64,000 bases of DNA. Origin: DATIUV01 sp049322755. Its GTDB lineage: Bacteria > Pseudomonadota > Gammaproteobacteria > Burkholderiales > UBA6910. The stretch's first letter is position 1. Every line of letters begins with the position of its first letter. A program made the translations under genes and the position numbers. Under the pieces are notes generated by a model. The model was not told the DNA's origin and searched no databases. It saw only the letters and a program-made list of their open reading frames with translations. Positions 52,812 through 61,514 of the stretch are shown here, in pieces. The stretch lies in assembly GCA_049322755.1 (NCBI GenBank), contig JBMOQX010000067.1, forward strand, positions 155,062-219,061, in the 5' to 3' direction.

Positions 52812-54271
52812 CAGAAGCGCGGCAGGTCGGGAAACTTCTCCTGACCGCTCTTCACGTGCATGGCGCCGAACTCGGCGCAGCGGTGCAGCGTCGGGACCGC
52901 CTTGCCGGGATTGAGCAGACCGCGCTCGTCGAATGCGCGCTTGACGGCGTGGAAGATCTCCAGCTCGGCGGACCGGAACTGGATGCACATCTGGTCGATC
53001 TTCTCGATGCCGACGCCGTGCTCGCCGGTGATGGTGCCGCCGGCCTCGATGGACATCTCCAGGATGCGCGCGCCGAACCGCTCGGCCTTGTGCAACTCGC
53101 CGGGGATGTTGGCGTCGAACAGGATCAGCGGATGCAGGTTGCCGTCGCCGGCATGAAACACGTTCATGCAACGCAGCCCGAACTCCCGGGACAGGTCGTC
53201 GATGCCCTTCAGCACCCGGCCGAGCGCTTTGCGCGGGATGGTGCCGTCCATGCAGTAGTAATCGGGCGACACCCGGCCCGCCGCCGGAAACGCCGCCTTG
53301 CGCCCGGCCCAGAACCGCAGGCGTTCGGCCTCGTCGCGGGAAACGCGGATGTCGCCGGCGCCATGGGTCTCCAGCACCTGCTTCACGCGCACGATCTCGT
53401 CCGCCACCTCTTCCGCGGTGCCGTCGGACTCGCACAGCAGGATGGCCGCAGCATCGAGGTTGTAGCCGGCGTGGACGAAATCCTCCACCGCCCGGGTAGT
53501 GAGCTGATCCATCATCTCCAGGCCGGCGGGCACGATGCCGGCGGCGATGATGGCCGCTACCGCGTCGCCGGCTTTCTCGACATTGTCGAAGGACGCCATC
53601 ACCACCTGCGCGGTTTCCGGCAGGGGCGTGAGCTTCACCGTCACCTCGGTGATCACCGCCAGCATGCCTTCGGAGCCGTTCATCAGCGCCAGCAGGTCGT
53701 AGCCGGGCGCGTCGAGGGCGTCGGCGCCGAACTCGACGATGGCGCCGTCCATCGTGACGCCGCGCACCTTCAACACGTTGTGAACCGTGAGCCCGTACTT
53801 CAGGCAGTGGACGCCACCCGAGTTCTCGGCCACGTTGCCGCCGATGGTGCAGGCGATCTGGCTCGACGGGTCCGGCGCGTAATAGAGCCCGAGGGGCGCG
53901 ACGGCCTGGGAGATCGCCAGGTTGCGCACCCCCGGCTGCACCCGCGCGGTGCACGCCAGCGCGTCGACTTCGACGATCTTCATGAACTTGGCCAGCGACA
54001 GGAGCACGCCTTCCTTGTGGGGCAGGGCGCCGCCCGAGAGCCCGGTGCCGGCGCCGCGCGCCACCACCGGAATGCGCGCCTCGTGGCAAAGCCGAAGCAG
54101 GCGCACCACCTGCTCCTCGGTTTCCGGCAACACCACCACCCATGGCAGTTCACGGTACGCGGAGAGGCCGTCGCATTCATACGGGCGCACGTCCTCCGGA
54201 TGGTACAGGACCGCCGGCGGCGGCAGGAACTTCAGCAACTGCTCAACGAAATCTTCGGTGGCCACGGTCAT
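52811..54271 (-). CDS. glcD: Glycolate oxidase catalytic FAD subunit
   Basis: 486 residues. The FAD domain has VVARGAGTGLSGGALPHKEG and CTIGGNVAENSGGVHCLKYG. The C-terminal cap has the conserved NVFHAGDGNLHPLILFD (metal/substrate His) and ITGEHGVGIEKI. It oxidises glycolate to glyoxylate. AAGGA precedes the ATG at 54271. It is divergent from gcl, whose enzyme uses the product. Confidence 0.96.
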   Translation of the reverse strand: MTVATEDFVEQLLKFLPPPAVLYHPEDVRPYECDGLSAYRELPWVVVLPETEEQVVRLLRLCHEARIPVVARGAGTGLSGGALPHKEGVLLSLAKFMKIVEVDALACTARVQPGVRNLAISQAVAPLGLYYAPDPSSQIACTIGGNVAENSGGVHCLKYGLTVHNVLKVRGVTMDGAIVEFGADALDAPGYDLLALMNGSEGMLAVITEVTVKLTPLPETAQVVMASFDNVEKAGDAVAAIIAAGIVPAGLEMMDQLTTRAVEDFVHAGYNLDAAAILLCESDGTAEEVADEIVRVKQVLETHGAGDIRVSRDEAERLRFWAGRKAAFPAAGRVSPDYYCMDGTIPRKALGRVLKGIDDLSREFGLRCMNVFHAGDGNLHPLILFDANIPGELHKAERFGARILEMSIEAGGTITGEHGVGIEKIDQMCIQFRSAELEIFHAVKRAFDERGLLNPGKAVPTLHRCAEFGAMHVKSGQEKFPDLPRF

Positions 54272-54394
54272 GGCGTCCTTCGCTGGCGCTGGGCGAAAAC
54301 TTCAAGGGTAACGGTGGCCGCCCGGGTTGTCACCGCCGGCCGCGGCCTCGCCATCTCCAAGTGAGAGATCAGCAATCCCTGATGCGTTCCATAA

Positions 54395-54486
54395 TTTTAC
54401 CTTATGAAAACAGCCTGTACAATTCGGTAAAAACTGCGTAGCATTGCGTCTGTCAAGAAATGATTGCATGATATGCAACGCAATGC
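54395..54486. promoter_or_regulatory. Inverted-repeat cluster between glcD and gcl
   Basis: Three palindromic elements lie in the 227 bp divergent gap. TTTTACC (54395) pairs with GGTAAAA (54426). GCATTGCG (54441) pairs with CGCAATGC (54479). Nested inside the latter is TTGCAT-GAT-ATGCAA (54464-54478). The last two end 13 bp before the gcl start and its AAGGAGG. They are candidate operators for a glyoxylate-responsive regulator, but no known consensus is matched. The rest of the gap (54272-54394) shows no gene. Confidence 0.5.
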
Positions 54487-54498
54487 AAGGAGGCAACG

Positions 54499-56325
54499 AT
54501 GGCGAAGATGACGGCGGCGGAAGCGGCGGTGCAGGTGATGGAGGCCGAAGGCGTGACGGTGACATTCGGTGTGCCGGGCGCCGCCATCAATCCGCTTTAC
54601 GCCATGATGGAAAAGCGGAAAACCATCCGGCATATCCTGGCGCGGCACGTGGAAGGGGCCTCCCACATGGCAGAAGGCTATACGCGGGCCGTGCCGGGCA
54701 ACATCGGCGTGTGTATCGGCACCTCCGGCCCCGCCGGCACCGACATGATCACCGGCCTGTACTCGGCCCAGGCGGATTCGATTCCGATCCTCTGCATCAC
54801 CGGCCAGGCGCCGCGCGCCAAGCTGCACAAGGAGGATTTCCAGGCCGTCGACATCGCCTCCATCGCCAAGCCGGTCACCAAGTGGGCGATCACGGTGATG
54901 GAACCCGGCCAGGTGCCGCGCGCATTCCAGCAGGCGTTTCACTTGATGCGCTCGGGCCGTCCCGGCCCGGTGCTCATCGACCTGCCGATCGACGTGCAGC
55001 TCGCCGAGATCGAGTTCGACGTCGACACCTATGAGCCCCTGCCGGCGTACAAGCCGGCGGCCACCCGCCGGCAGGTCGAGAAGGCGCTGGAAATGCTCAA
55101 CGCCTCCGAGCGCCCGCTCATCGTCGCCGGCGGCGGCATCATCAACGCCGACGCGTCCGACGATCTGGTGAAGTTCGCCGAGATCATCGGGGTGCCGGTC
55201 ATCCCGACGCTGATGGGCTGGGGCAGCATCCCGGACGATCACCCGCTGATGGCCGGCATGGTGGGACTGCAGACCAGCCACCGCTACGGCAACCGCACTT
55301 TCCTCAAGTCGGATTTCGTCCTCGGCATCGGCAATCGCTGGGCCAACCGCCACACCGGCTCGGTGGAGGTCTACACCCAGGGCCGCAAGTTCGTGCACGT
55401 CGACATCGAGCCGACCCAGATCGGGCGCGTGTTCAACCCCGACTACGGCATCGTTTCGGACGCCAAGGCGGCGCTGGTGCTGTTCGTGCAGGTGGCGGAC
55501 GAATGGAAGAAGGCCGGCAGGCTCAAGGACCGCAGCGCGTGGGCCGCGGAGTGCGAGCACCGCAAGCTGCACATGCTTCGCAAGACCGACTTCGACCAGG
55601 TACCATTGAAGCCGCAGCGCGTGTACCAGGCGATGAACGAGGCCTTCGACCGGGACACCTGCTATGTCAGCACCATCGGTCTGTCGCAGATCGCCGGCGC
55701 GCAATTCCTGCACGTCTACAGGCCGCGCAACTGGATCAACTGCGGCCAGGCCGGTCCGCTGGGCTGGACGCTGCCGGCGGCGCTCGGCGTGCGTGCCGCC
55801 GACCCCAAGCGCAAGATCGTGGCGCTCTCGGGCGACTACGACTTCCAGTTCCTCATCGAGGAGCTGGCGGTGGGCGCGCAGCACAAGCTGCCGTACCTGC
55901 ACATCGTCGTGAACAACTCGTATCTCGGGCTGATCCGGCAGGCGCAGCGCGGCTTTAAGATCGACTTCCAGGTGAGCCTGGCGTTCGAGAACATCAACAG
56001 CGAGGCGATGCAGGGATACGGCGTCGATCACGTGGCGGTGGCTGAGGGCCTCGGCTGCAAGGCGGTGCGCGTGCGCACGCCGCAGGAGTTCAAGGAGGCG
56101 TTCGCCAAGGCCGAGGCGCTCATGAACGAGCACCAGGTGCCGGTGGTCATGGAGTTCATACTGGAGCGGGTCACCAACATCGCCATGGGCACCGAGATCC
56201 ACAACGTGAACGAGTTCGAGGAAATCCTCTGCCTCGATCCATCCCTGACCCTGGAGGACGTCTCGGGCTCGGTGCTGAACGACGGTAACGGGAAGGCCGA
56301 GGGCAAGAACAGGCAACCGGCCTGA
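54499..56325 (+). CDS. gcl: Glyoxylate carboligase (tartronate-semialdehyde synthase)
   Basis: 608 residues, a ThDP enzyme. Its N-terminal domain reads ARHVEGASHMAEGYTRA, with Val where most ThDP enzymes have the catalytic Glu; this substitution is a known hallmark of Gcl. The ThDP/Mg motif starts at GDYDFQFLIEELAVGAQHK and continues to VVNNSYLGL. It joins two glyoxylates to tartronate semialdehyde with loss of CO2. AAGGAGG precedes the ATG. It is the first gene of gcl-hyi-glxR. Confidence 0.97.
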   Translation: MAKMTAAEAAVQVMEAEGVTVTFGVPGAAINPLYAMMEKRKTIRHILARHVEGASHMAEGYTRAVPGNIGVCIGTSGPAGTDMITGLYSAQADSIPILCITGQAPRAKLHKEDFQAVDIASIAKPVTKWAITVMEPGQVPRAFQQAFHLMRSGRPGPVLIDLPIDVQLAEIEFDVDTYEPLPAYKPAATRRQVEKALEMLNASERPLIVAGGGIINADASDDLVKFAEIIGVPVIPTLMGWGSIPDDHPLMAGMVGLQTSHRYGNRTFLKSDFVLGIGNRWANRHTGSVEVYTQGRKFVHVDIEPTQIGRVFNPDYGIVSDAKAALVLFVQVADEWKKAGRLKDRSAWAAECEHRKLHMLRKTDFDQVPLKPQRVYQAMNEAFDRDTCYVSTIGLSQIAGAQFLHVYRPRNWINCGQAGPLGWTLPAALGVRAADPKRKIVALSGDYDFQFLIEELAVGAQHKLPYLHIVVNNSYLGLIRQAQRGFKIDFQVSLAFENINSEAMQGYGVDHVAVAEGLGCKAVRVRTPQEFKEAFAKAEALMNEHQVPVVMEFILERVTNIAMGTEIHNVNEFEEILCLDPSLTLEDVSGSVLNDGNGKAEGKNRQPA

Positions 56326-56406
56326 GACGGATGCGCCGGCGCGGGCGGCCGCGCCCCTTCCCGGCCGACGGAGACGGAGCGGAACTGACTGTGTGAAACG
56401 GAGACG

Positions 56407-57195
56407 ATGATGCCACGATTCTGCGCCAACCTGACCATGCTCTATAACGAGATCGATTTCCTCGACCGCTTCGCGGCGGCGGCCAAGTCCGGTTTTCGCG
56501 GCGTCGAGTACCTGTTTCCGTATCCCTACGACAAGACCCAGCTGCAGGAGCGCCTGGCGCAGCACCAGCTCACGCAGGTGCTGCACAATCTCCCGGCCGG
56601 GGATTGGGGCAAGGGCGAGCGCGGCATCGCCTGCCATCCCGACCGCGTCGGCGAGTTTCAGGACGGCGTCGGCAAGGCCATCGACTACGCCACGGCGCTG
56701 GGCTGCAAGCAGGTGAACTGCCTGGCCGGGATCGCGCCCCAGGGCGTGGCGCCGGAGAAGCTGCGGGAGACGTTCGCGGCAAACCTCAGGTTCGCGGCCG
56801 GCGAGCTGAAGAAGGCAGGCATCAGGCTGCTGATCGAGCCGATCAACACGATCGACATTCCCGGCTTCTATCTCACCCGCACGCAGCAGGCGGTGGACCT
56901 CATCGCCGCAGTCGGTTCCGACAACCTGTTCGTGCAATACGACATCTACCACATGCAGATCATGGAGGGCGATCTGGCCCGCACCATGGAAAAGCACCTG
57001 AAGCTGATCGCCCACATGCAGCTGGCCGACAATCCGGGTCGGCACGAACCCGGCACCGGCGAGATCAACTATCCTTTCCTGTTCGGGCACATCGACCGCA
57101 TCGGCTACAGCGGCTGGATCGGCTGCGAGTACAAGCCGGCGGGCGCCACCGAGGACGGCCTCGGCTGGTACAAGCCCTACCGCGCGGCGGCGTGA
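56407..57195 (+). CDS. hyi: Hydroxypyruvate isomerase
   Basis: 262 residues of the xylose-isomerase-like TIM-barrel family. RFCANLTMLYNEIDFLDRF at the start, EYLFPYPYDKTQLQERL, and the metal/substrate segments LLIEPINTID, VQYDIYHMQIMEGD and GEINYPFLF are typical of Hyi. It interconverts hydroxypyruvate and tartronate semialdehyde. It begins 81 bp after gcl and is followed 64 bp later by glxR. The second codon is also ATG. Confidence 0.95.
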   Translation: MMPRFCANLTMLYNEIDFLDRFAAAAKSGFRGVEYLFPYPYDKTQLQERLAQHQLTQVLHNLPAGDWGKGERGIACHPDRVGEFQDGVGKAIDYATALGCKQVNCLAGIAPQGVAPEKLRETFAANLRFAAGELKKAGIRLLIEPINTIDIPGFYLTRTQQAVDLIAAVGSDNLFVQYDIYHMQIMEGDLARTMEKHLKLIAHMQLADNPGRHEPGTGEINYPFLFGHIDRIGYSGWIGCEYKPAGATEDGLGWYKPYRAAA

Positions 57196-57259
57196 GGGCC
57201 GGCGGCGGGCGCGGCGGCGTCGATCCCCATTCACCCCAAGTCACGGAGGACCAAGAACA

Positions 57260-58144
57260 ATGAACATCGGATTCGTCGGACTCGGCATCATGGGCAAGCC
57301 CATGGCGCTCAACCTGATCAAGGGCGGCCATACCCTTTTCCTCGCGTCGCGCAGCGGCGTGCCGGAGGAGCTCAAGAGCGCCGGCGGCCAGGCCTGCGCC
57401 AGCGCGAAGGAAGTGGCGCAGAAGGCGGAGGTGATCATCACCATGGTCCCCGACACGCCGGACGTGGAGAAGGCGCTGTTCGGCAAGGACGGCGTCGCCG
57501 AGGGGCTCTCCGCCGGCAAGATCGTGGTGGACATGAGTTCCATCTCCCCCATCGAGACCAAGGTCTTCGCCCAGCGCATCAACGAGCTCAAGTGCGAGTA
57601 CCTGGACGCGCCGGTTTCCGGCGGCGAGGTGGGGGCGAAAAATGCCGCCCTCACCATCATGGCGGGCGGGCCCGACGGCGCGTTCGAGAAGGTCAAGCCG
57701 CTGTTCGAGCTGATGGGCAAGAACATCACGCTGGTGGGGCCCAACGGCGCCGGCCAGACCTGCAAGGTCGCCAACCAGATCATCGTCGCGCTCAACATCG
57801 AGGCCGTGGCCGAGGCGCTGGTGTTCGCGTCCAAGGCCGGCGCCGACCCGGCCAGGGTGCGCCAGGCGCTGATGGGCGGGTTCGCCTCGTCCAAGATCCT
57901 GGAAGTCCACGGCGAGCGCATGATCAAGCGCACCTTCAACCCCGGCTTCCGCATCGAGCTGCACCAGAAGGACCTGAACCTGGCGCTTTCCGGTGCCCGG
58001 GCGCTGGGCGTGTCGCTTCCCAACACCGCCACGGCGCAGGAGCTGTTCAACGCCTGCCGTGCCAACGGGGGCGCAGCGTGGGATCATTCCGCGATGGTCA
58101 AGGCGCTGGAACTGCTGGCCAAGCACGAGGTCGCAAAGGGTTGA
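57260..58144 (+). CDS. glxR: 2-hydroxy-3-oxopropionate (tartronate semialdehyde) reductase
   Basis: 294 residues of the beta-hydroxyacid dehydrogenase family. The NAD(P) loop is MNIGFVGLGIMGKPMALNLI, the substrate motif is LDAPVSGGEVGAKNAALTIM, and the catalytic Lys lies in GQTCKVANQIIVALNIEA. It reduces tartronate semialdehyde to glycerate, completing glycolate assimilation. AGGAGG-like GGAGG precedes the ATG at 57260. A strong terminator follows the stop. Confidence 0.96.
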   Translation: MNIGFVGLGIMGKPMALNLIKGGHTLFLASRSGVPEELKSAGGQACASAKEVAQKAEVIITMVPDTPDVEKALFGKDGVAEGLSAGKIVVDMSSISPIETKVFAQRINELKCEYLDAPVSGGEVGAKNAALTIMAGGPDGAFEKVKPLFELMGKNITLVGPNGAGQTCKVANQIIVALNIEAVAEALVFASKAGADPARVRQALMGGFASSKILEVHGERMIKRTFNPGFRIELHQKDLNLALSGARALGVSLPNTATAQELFNACRANGGAAWDHSAMVKALELLAKHEVAKG

Positions 58145-58169
58145 ACAATCCCGCGCAGCGCAGGGACAG

Positions 58170-58191
58170 GCCGGCCGCTGGCCGGCTTTTT
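58170..58191 (+). terminator. Rho-independent terminator after glxR
   Basis: A perfect 7-bp GC stem, GCCGGCC-GCT-GGCCGGC, is followed directly by TTTTT, 25 bp past the glxR stop. It ends the gcl-hyi-glxR operon. Confidence 0.92.
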
Positions 58192-58217
58192 GATGGGTCC
58201 GGAGCGTGCGGTACAAT
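58190..58217 (+). promoter_or_regulatory. Sigma-70-type promoter for the phosphoesterase/glycosyltransferase operon
   Basis: TTGATG (58190-58195), a 16-bp spacer, then TACAAT (58212-58217). It overlaps the terminator tail and lies about 90 bp before the start at 58305. Confidence 0.55.
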
Positions 58218-58304
58218 GTCGCCCCGCCAAGCGCACCCGCGCTCGCCGCGCCCGCGTAAGGCGCGCAGCGAAGGCCCGACTAAGGTGTTATCCCGGCCAC
58301 GCCG

Positions 58305-59303
58305 ATGGACGCAATTCCGGACATGCAACCGAACGGCTTCCCGCCGGGCCGCACCTGCCCGGTGGATTATCGCTACGAACCGCAGGTATTCGCCCGCGAG
58401 GCGGATTTTTGCGCCGACACGGCGTATGCGGTGGGCGGCCTGTACGGCAATCCCTACGCTTTGGACGCGGTGCTGGGTCTGGCGTCTGCGGAGGCGGGCA
58501 CCGTGCGCATCGTGTTCAACGGCGATTTCCACTGGTTCGACGTCGACCCCGCGATTTTCGAGGCGGTCAGCGCCCGCGTTCTCGACCACGTGGCGCTGCG
58601 CGGCAACGTCGAAACCGAGCTGGCGCGGGAGTTGAAGAGCGCCGGCTGCGGCTGCGCCTATCCGGAGTGGGTGCCCGATGCCGTCGTGCGCCGCTCCAAC
58701 GTCATCGTCGAGCGCCTGCGCGATACGGCCCGCTCGTTTCCGCAGCTGCGCGAGCGCCTCGGCGGGCTGCCGATGTTCTGCGTCGGCGAAGTAGGCGGTG
58801 CGCGCATCGGTTTCGTGCACGGCGACGCCCGCTCGCTGGCCGGCTGGGATTTCGCGGTGGAATCGCTGGACTCGATCGAGGCCGCGACGCGCCTGCCGAC
58901 AGTATTCGCGGCGGCCGGCGTCGACGTGTTCGCCTCCAGCCACACCTGCCTGCCGGCGCTGCGCACCTACGATACCCCGCGCGGGATCGCCGCGGTGGCC
59001 AACAACGGCTCGGCCGGCATGCCCAACTTCAAGGGCACGCGCCGCGGGCTGGTGACGCGCATCTCGACGCGGCGCTATTCCGGCAAGGCGCTGTACGGGG
59101 TGAAGGTGGGCGGCGCGCACCTGGAGGCGATCCCGCTGGAGTACGACTATCCGCGCTGGCAGAAGACTTTCCTCGCCAGCTGGCCGGCGGAGTCCGCGGC
59201 CTTCGAGTCCTATTTCGACCGCATCCTGCGCGGGCCGGAGTTCACCATCGCGCAGGCGCGCGCGCCGTCGCGCGGCGTGAAGCCGCGCTGCACGGCCGCG
59301 TAG
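58305..59303 (+). CDS. Metallophosphoesterase-like protein
   Basis: 332 residues. The order of motifs VFNGDFHWFDVD, ALRGNVETELARE, IGFVHGDARSL and VFASSHTCLP fits the calcineurin-like phosphoesterase pattern (GDxH, GNxE, HGD, GHT), with departures such as GNVE for GNHE and SSHT for GHTH. Metal binding is likely; the substrate is unknown. Ten bases separate it from a glycosyltransferase gene, and it heads that operon. No strong ribosome site is seen at the ATG. Confidence 0.72.
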   Translation: MDAIPDMQPNGFPPGRTCPVDYRYEPQVFAREADFCADTAYAVGGLYGNPYALDAVLGLASAEAGTVRIVFNGDFHWFDVDPAIFEAVSARVLDHVALRGNVETELARELKSAGCGCAYPEWVPDAVVRRSNVIVERLRDTARSFPQLRERLGGLPMFCVGEVGGARIGFVHGDARSLAGWDFAVESLDSIEAATRLPTVFAAAGVDVFASSHTCLPALRTYDTPRGIAAVANNGSAGMPNFKGTRRGLVTRISTRRYSGKALYGVKVGGAHLEAIPLEYDYPRWQKTFLASWPAESAAFESYFDRILRGPEFTIAQARAPSRGVKPRCTAA

Positions 59304-59313
59304 CGCCCCGCCG

Positions 59314-59988
59314 GTGCGTCTCTCGGTCGTCGTTCCGGCGCTCGACGAGGAGGCGGCCATCGGCGCGACGCTGGCGCGGCTGGCGCCGCTGCGGGCCGCG
59401 GGGCACCAGGTCGTGGTGGCCGACGGCGGCAGCGGCGACCGCACCGTGGAGATCGCCCGGCCGCTGGCCGACGCCGTGCTGGTCGCGGGCCGGGGCCGTG
59501 CGCGCCAGATGAACGCCGGCGCCGCGGCGGCCCGCGGCGAGGTCCTGCTGTTCCTGCATGCCGATACGCTGCTGCCGGAGACGGCCGCCGACGACGTGCT
59601 GGACGGGCTGCGGGCAAGCGGGCGGCGCTGGGGCCGATTCGACGCGCGGCTGTCGGGCGCGCATCCGCTGCTCAGGATCGTGGAGCGCATGATGAACGCG
59701 CGCTCGCGGCTCACCGGCATCGCCACCGGCGACCAGGCGCTGTTCGTCGAGCGCGCCCTGTTCGCCGAAATGGGCGGCTTTCCCGACATTCCGTTGATGG
59801 AGGACGTGGCGCTGAGCAAGCGCCTCAAGCGCGCCGGGCCGCCGCTGTGCCTGCGCACGCGGGTGGTGACCTCCAGCCGCCGCTGGGAAGAGCGCGGCGT
59901 GCTGCGTACCATCGGCCTGATGTGGGGGCTGCGGGCCGCCTACGCCGCCGGCGTGTCCCCCGAGCGCCTGGCGCGGCTGTACCGCTGA
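59314..59988 (+). CDS. Arsenosugar-associated glycosyltransferase (TIGR04283-like)
   Basis: 224 residues, a family 2 glycosyltransferase. It has LSVVVPALDEEAAIGATLAR, VVVADGGSGDRTVEIA and GEVLLFLHADTLLPETAADD, plus the acceptor-side motif GDQALFVERALFAEMGGFPD. The short length and GRARQMNAGAAAARG segment are typical of the group named for co-occurrence with arsenosugar genes. It is followed after one base by the second glycosyltransferase. Actual substrates of the group are not proven. Confidence 0.85.
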   Translation: MRLSVVVPALDEEAAIGATLARLAPLRAAGHQVVVADGGSGDRTVEIARPLADAVLVAGRGRARQMNAGAAAARGEVLLFLHADTLLPETAADDVLDGLRASGRRWGRFDARLSGAHPLLRIVERMMNARSRLTGIATGDQALFVERALFAEMGGFPDIPLMEDVALSKRLKRAGPPLCLRTRVVTSSRRWEERGVLRTIGLMWGLRAAYAAGVSPERLARLYR

Positions 59989-59989
59989 C

Positions 59990-60610
59990 GTGGAGGCATG
60001 CGCCGTCGCGGTGATGGCGCGCGCGCCGGTGCCGGGGGCGGCCAAGACACGCCTGATCCCGGCGCTGGGCGCGGCGCGCGCCGCGGCGCTGCACCAGCGG
60101 CTCGCGCGCGCCGCGGTCGCCGCCGCGGTCGCCGCCGGGATCGGGCCGGTGACGCTGTGGGCGTATCCCTCGCCCGACCATCGCTTCTTCCGCCGCTGCC
60201 GCGAGCGCTACGGCGTCGAGGTCGCGCGCCAGCGCGGCAGCGACCTCGGCGAGCGCATGCTGGACGCGCTCACCGACGGCCTGCGCCGCTGTCCGGCGGC
60301 GCTGGTGATCGGCACAGACTGTCCGGAGCTGGGCCCGGCCACGCTGCTGGCGGCAGCGCGCGCTCTGTGGGAGGGCGCGGATGCAGTGCTGCTGCCGGTG
60401 GAGGATGGCGGCTACGGACTCATCGGGATGCGCCGGGCCGATCCGGCCGTGTTCGAAGGCATCGCGTGGGGCGGGGCGACGGTGCTGGCGGCAACGCGGG
60501 AACGCATGGATGCGCTCCGCTGGCGGGTAGCGCTGCTGCCGGAGACCTGGGACCTGGATCGGCCGGAGGACCTGGCGCGTCTTGGAGCTTGGCGAAGGCG
60601 CGAGACGTGA
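59990..60610 (+). CDS. Arsenosugar-associated glycosyltransferase, DUF2064 (TIGR04282-like)
   Basis: 206 residues from a GTG start. It is a nucleotidyl/glycosyltransferase fold related to CofC/MobA, with AVMARAPVPGAAKTRLIPAL, VARQRGSDLGERMLDAL, ALVIGTDCPELGPATLLAAA and LLPVEDGGYGLIGMRR, the diagnostic segments of DUF2064. It is almost always adjacent to a TIGR04283-type gene, as here. An arsM gene is in the same window, which fits but does not prove an arsenic-related role. Confidence 0.88.
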   Translation: MEACAVAVMARAPVPGAAKTRLIPALGAARAAALHQRLARAAVAAAVAAGIGPVTLWAYPSPDHRFFRRCRERYGVEVARQRGSDLGERMLDALTDGLRRCPAALVIGTDCPELGPATLLAAARALWEGADAVLLPVEDGGYGLIGMRRADPAVFEGIAWGGATVLAATRERMDALRWRVALLPETWDLDRPEDLARLGAWRRRET

Positions 60611-60682
60611 CGTCGCCGGCGCCCCATATGCGGAGTTCGGCGGGCGTGGTGCGCGCCCGGGGATGTACTACAGGAGAATGCG

Positions 60683-61495
60683 ATGAATCTCGAGACGATC
60701 ACATTGGAGCACCGTGATGGCGTGGCTTTGATTACGCTGAGCCGCCCCGAGCGACTGAACGCGATCAATGGGCGCATGAAGTCCGAGGTGGGCGACGTGC
60801 TCGACGCGATCGAGCACGAGCCTTCGGTCGGCGCAGTTGTCCTCGCCGGCGCGGGCCGGGCCTTCAGCTCTGGCATGGACCTGAAGGACGATGCCGCGGG
60901 CGCTGTCCGCGGGGCCGAGGCGTGGCGCCGTCTCCTGGGCGAGGACTTGGCGTTCATCATGCGTTTCTGGGACTTCCCGAAGCCGACCATCGCCGCGGTG
61001 CACGGATTCTGCCTCGCAGCCGCGTGCGAGCTGGCGATGGCGTGCGACGTGACGATTGCGGAAGAAGGTACCTTTCTGGGCGAGCCGGAATTGCGCTTCG
61101 GTAGCGTAATCACGGCGATGCTGATGCCTTGGCTGGTAGGGCCGAAGCTTGCAAAAGAGCTGCTTCTGGGCGCCGATGACCGGATCTCGGCCGAACGCGC
61201 CGAGCGCATCGGCCTCGTCAACCGCGTGGTGCCGCGTGGCGGGGGCATCGAGGCGGCGCTGGGCATGGCGCGGCGGATGGCCGCTATGGACGCCGACGCG
61301 CTGCGTCGGACCAAGCTGGCGATCAATCGCGGCCTCGATGCCATGGGACTGCGCGAAGCGTTGCAGGCGGCCCTCGACCAAGCCGTCGAGATCGAGGCGT
61401 TGGAGACACCGTCGCGCCGGATGTTCAAGGACATCACACGAGAGCGGGGCCTCAAGGCGGCGATCGAGTGGCGCGAAGGACGCCTCGCCGACTAG
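60683..61495 (+). CDS. Enoyl-CoA hydratase/isomerase family protein
   Basis: 270 residues of the crotonase fold. GVALITLSRPERLNAINGRM, the oxyanion hole AFSSGMDLKDDA and HGFCLAAACELAMACDVTIA are present. The second catalytic Glu position reads GEPELRFG. AGGAG precedes the ATG. Codon use is slightly less GC-biased than in neighbours. It converges with the acyl-CoA synthetase gene. The exact substrate is unknown. Confidence 0.9.
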   Translation: MNLETITLEHRDGVALITLSRPERLNAINGRMKSEVGDVLDAIEHEPSVGAVVLAGAGRAFSSGMDLKDDAAGAVRGAEAWRRLLGEDLAFIMRFWDFPKPTIAAVHGFCLAAACELAMACDVTIAEEGTFLGEPELRFGSVITAMLMPWLVGPKLAKELLLGADDRISAERAERIGLVNRVVPRGGGIEAALGMARRMAAMDADALRRTKLAINRGLDAMGLREALQAALDQAVEIEALETPSRRMFKDITRERGLKAAIEWREGRLAD

Positions 61496-61514
61496 CCGCC
61501 GGCCGCAGGGCACG

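Noticed and set aside
54397..57234. 945-residue open frame on the - strand
   Set aside because: Antisense to gcl and hyi, both clearly coding on the + strand.
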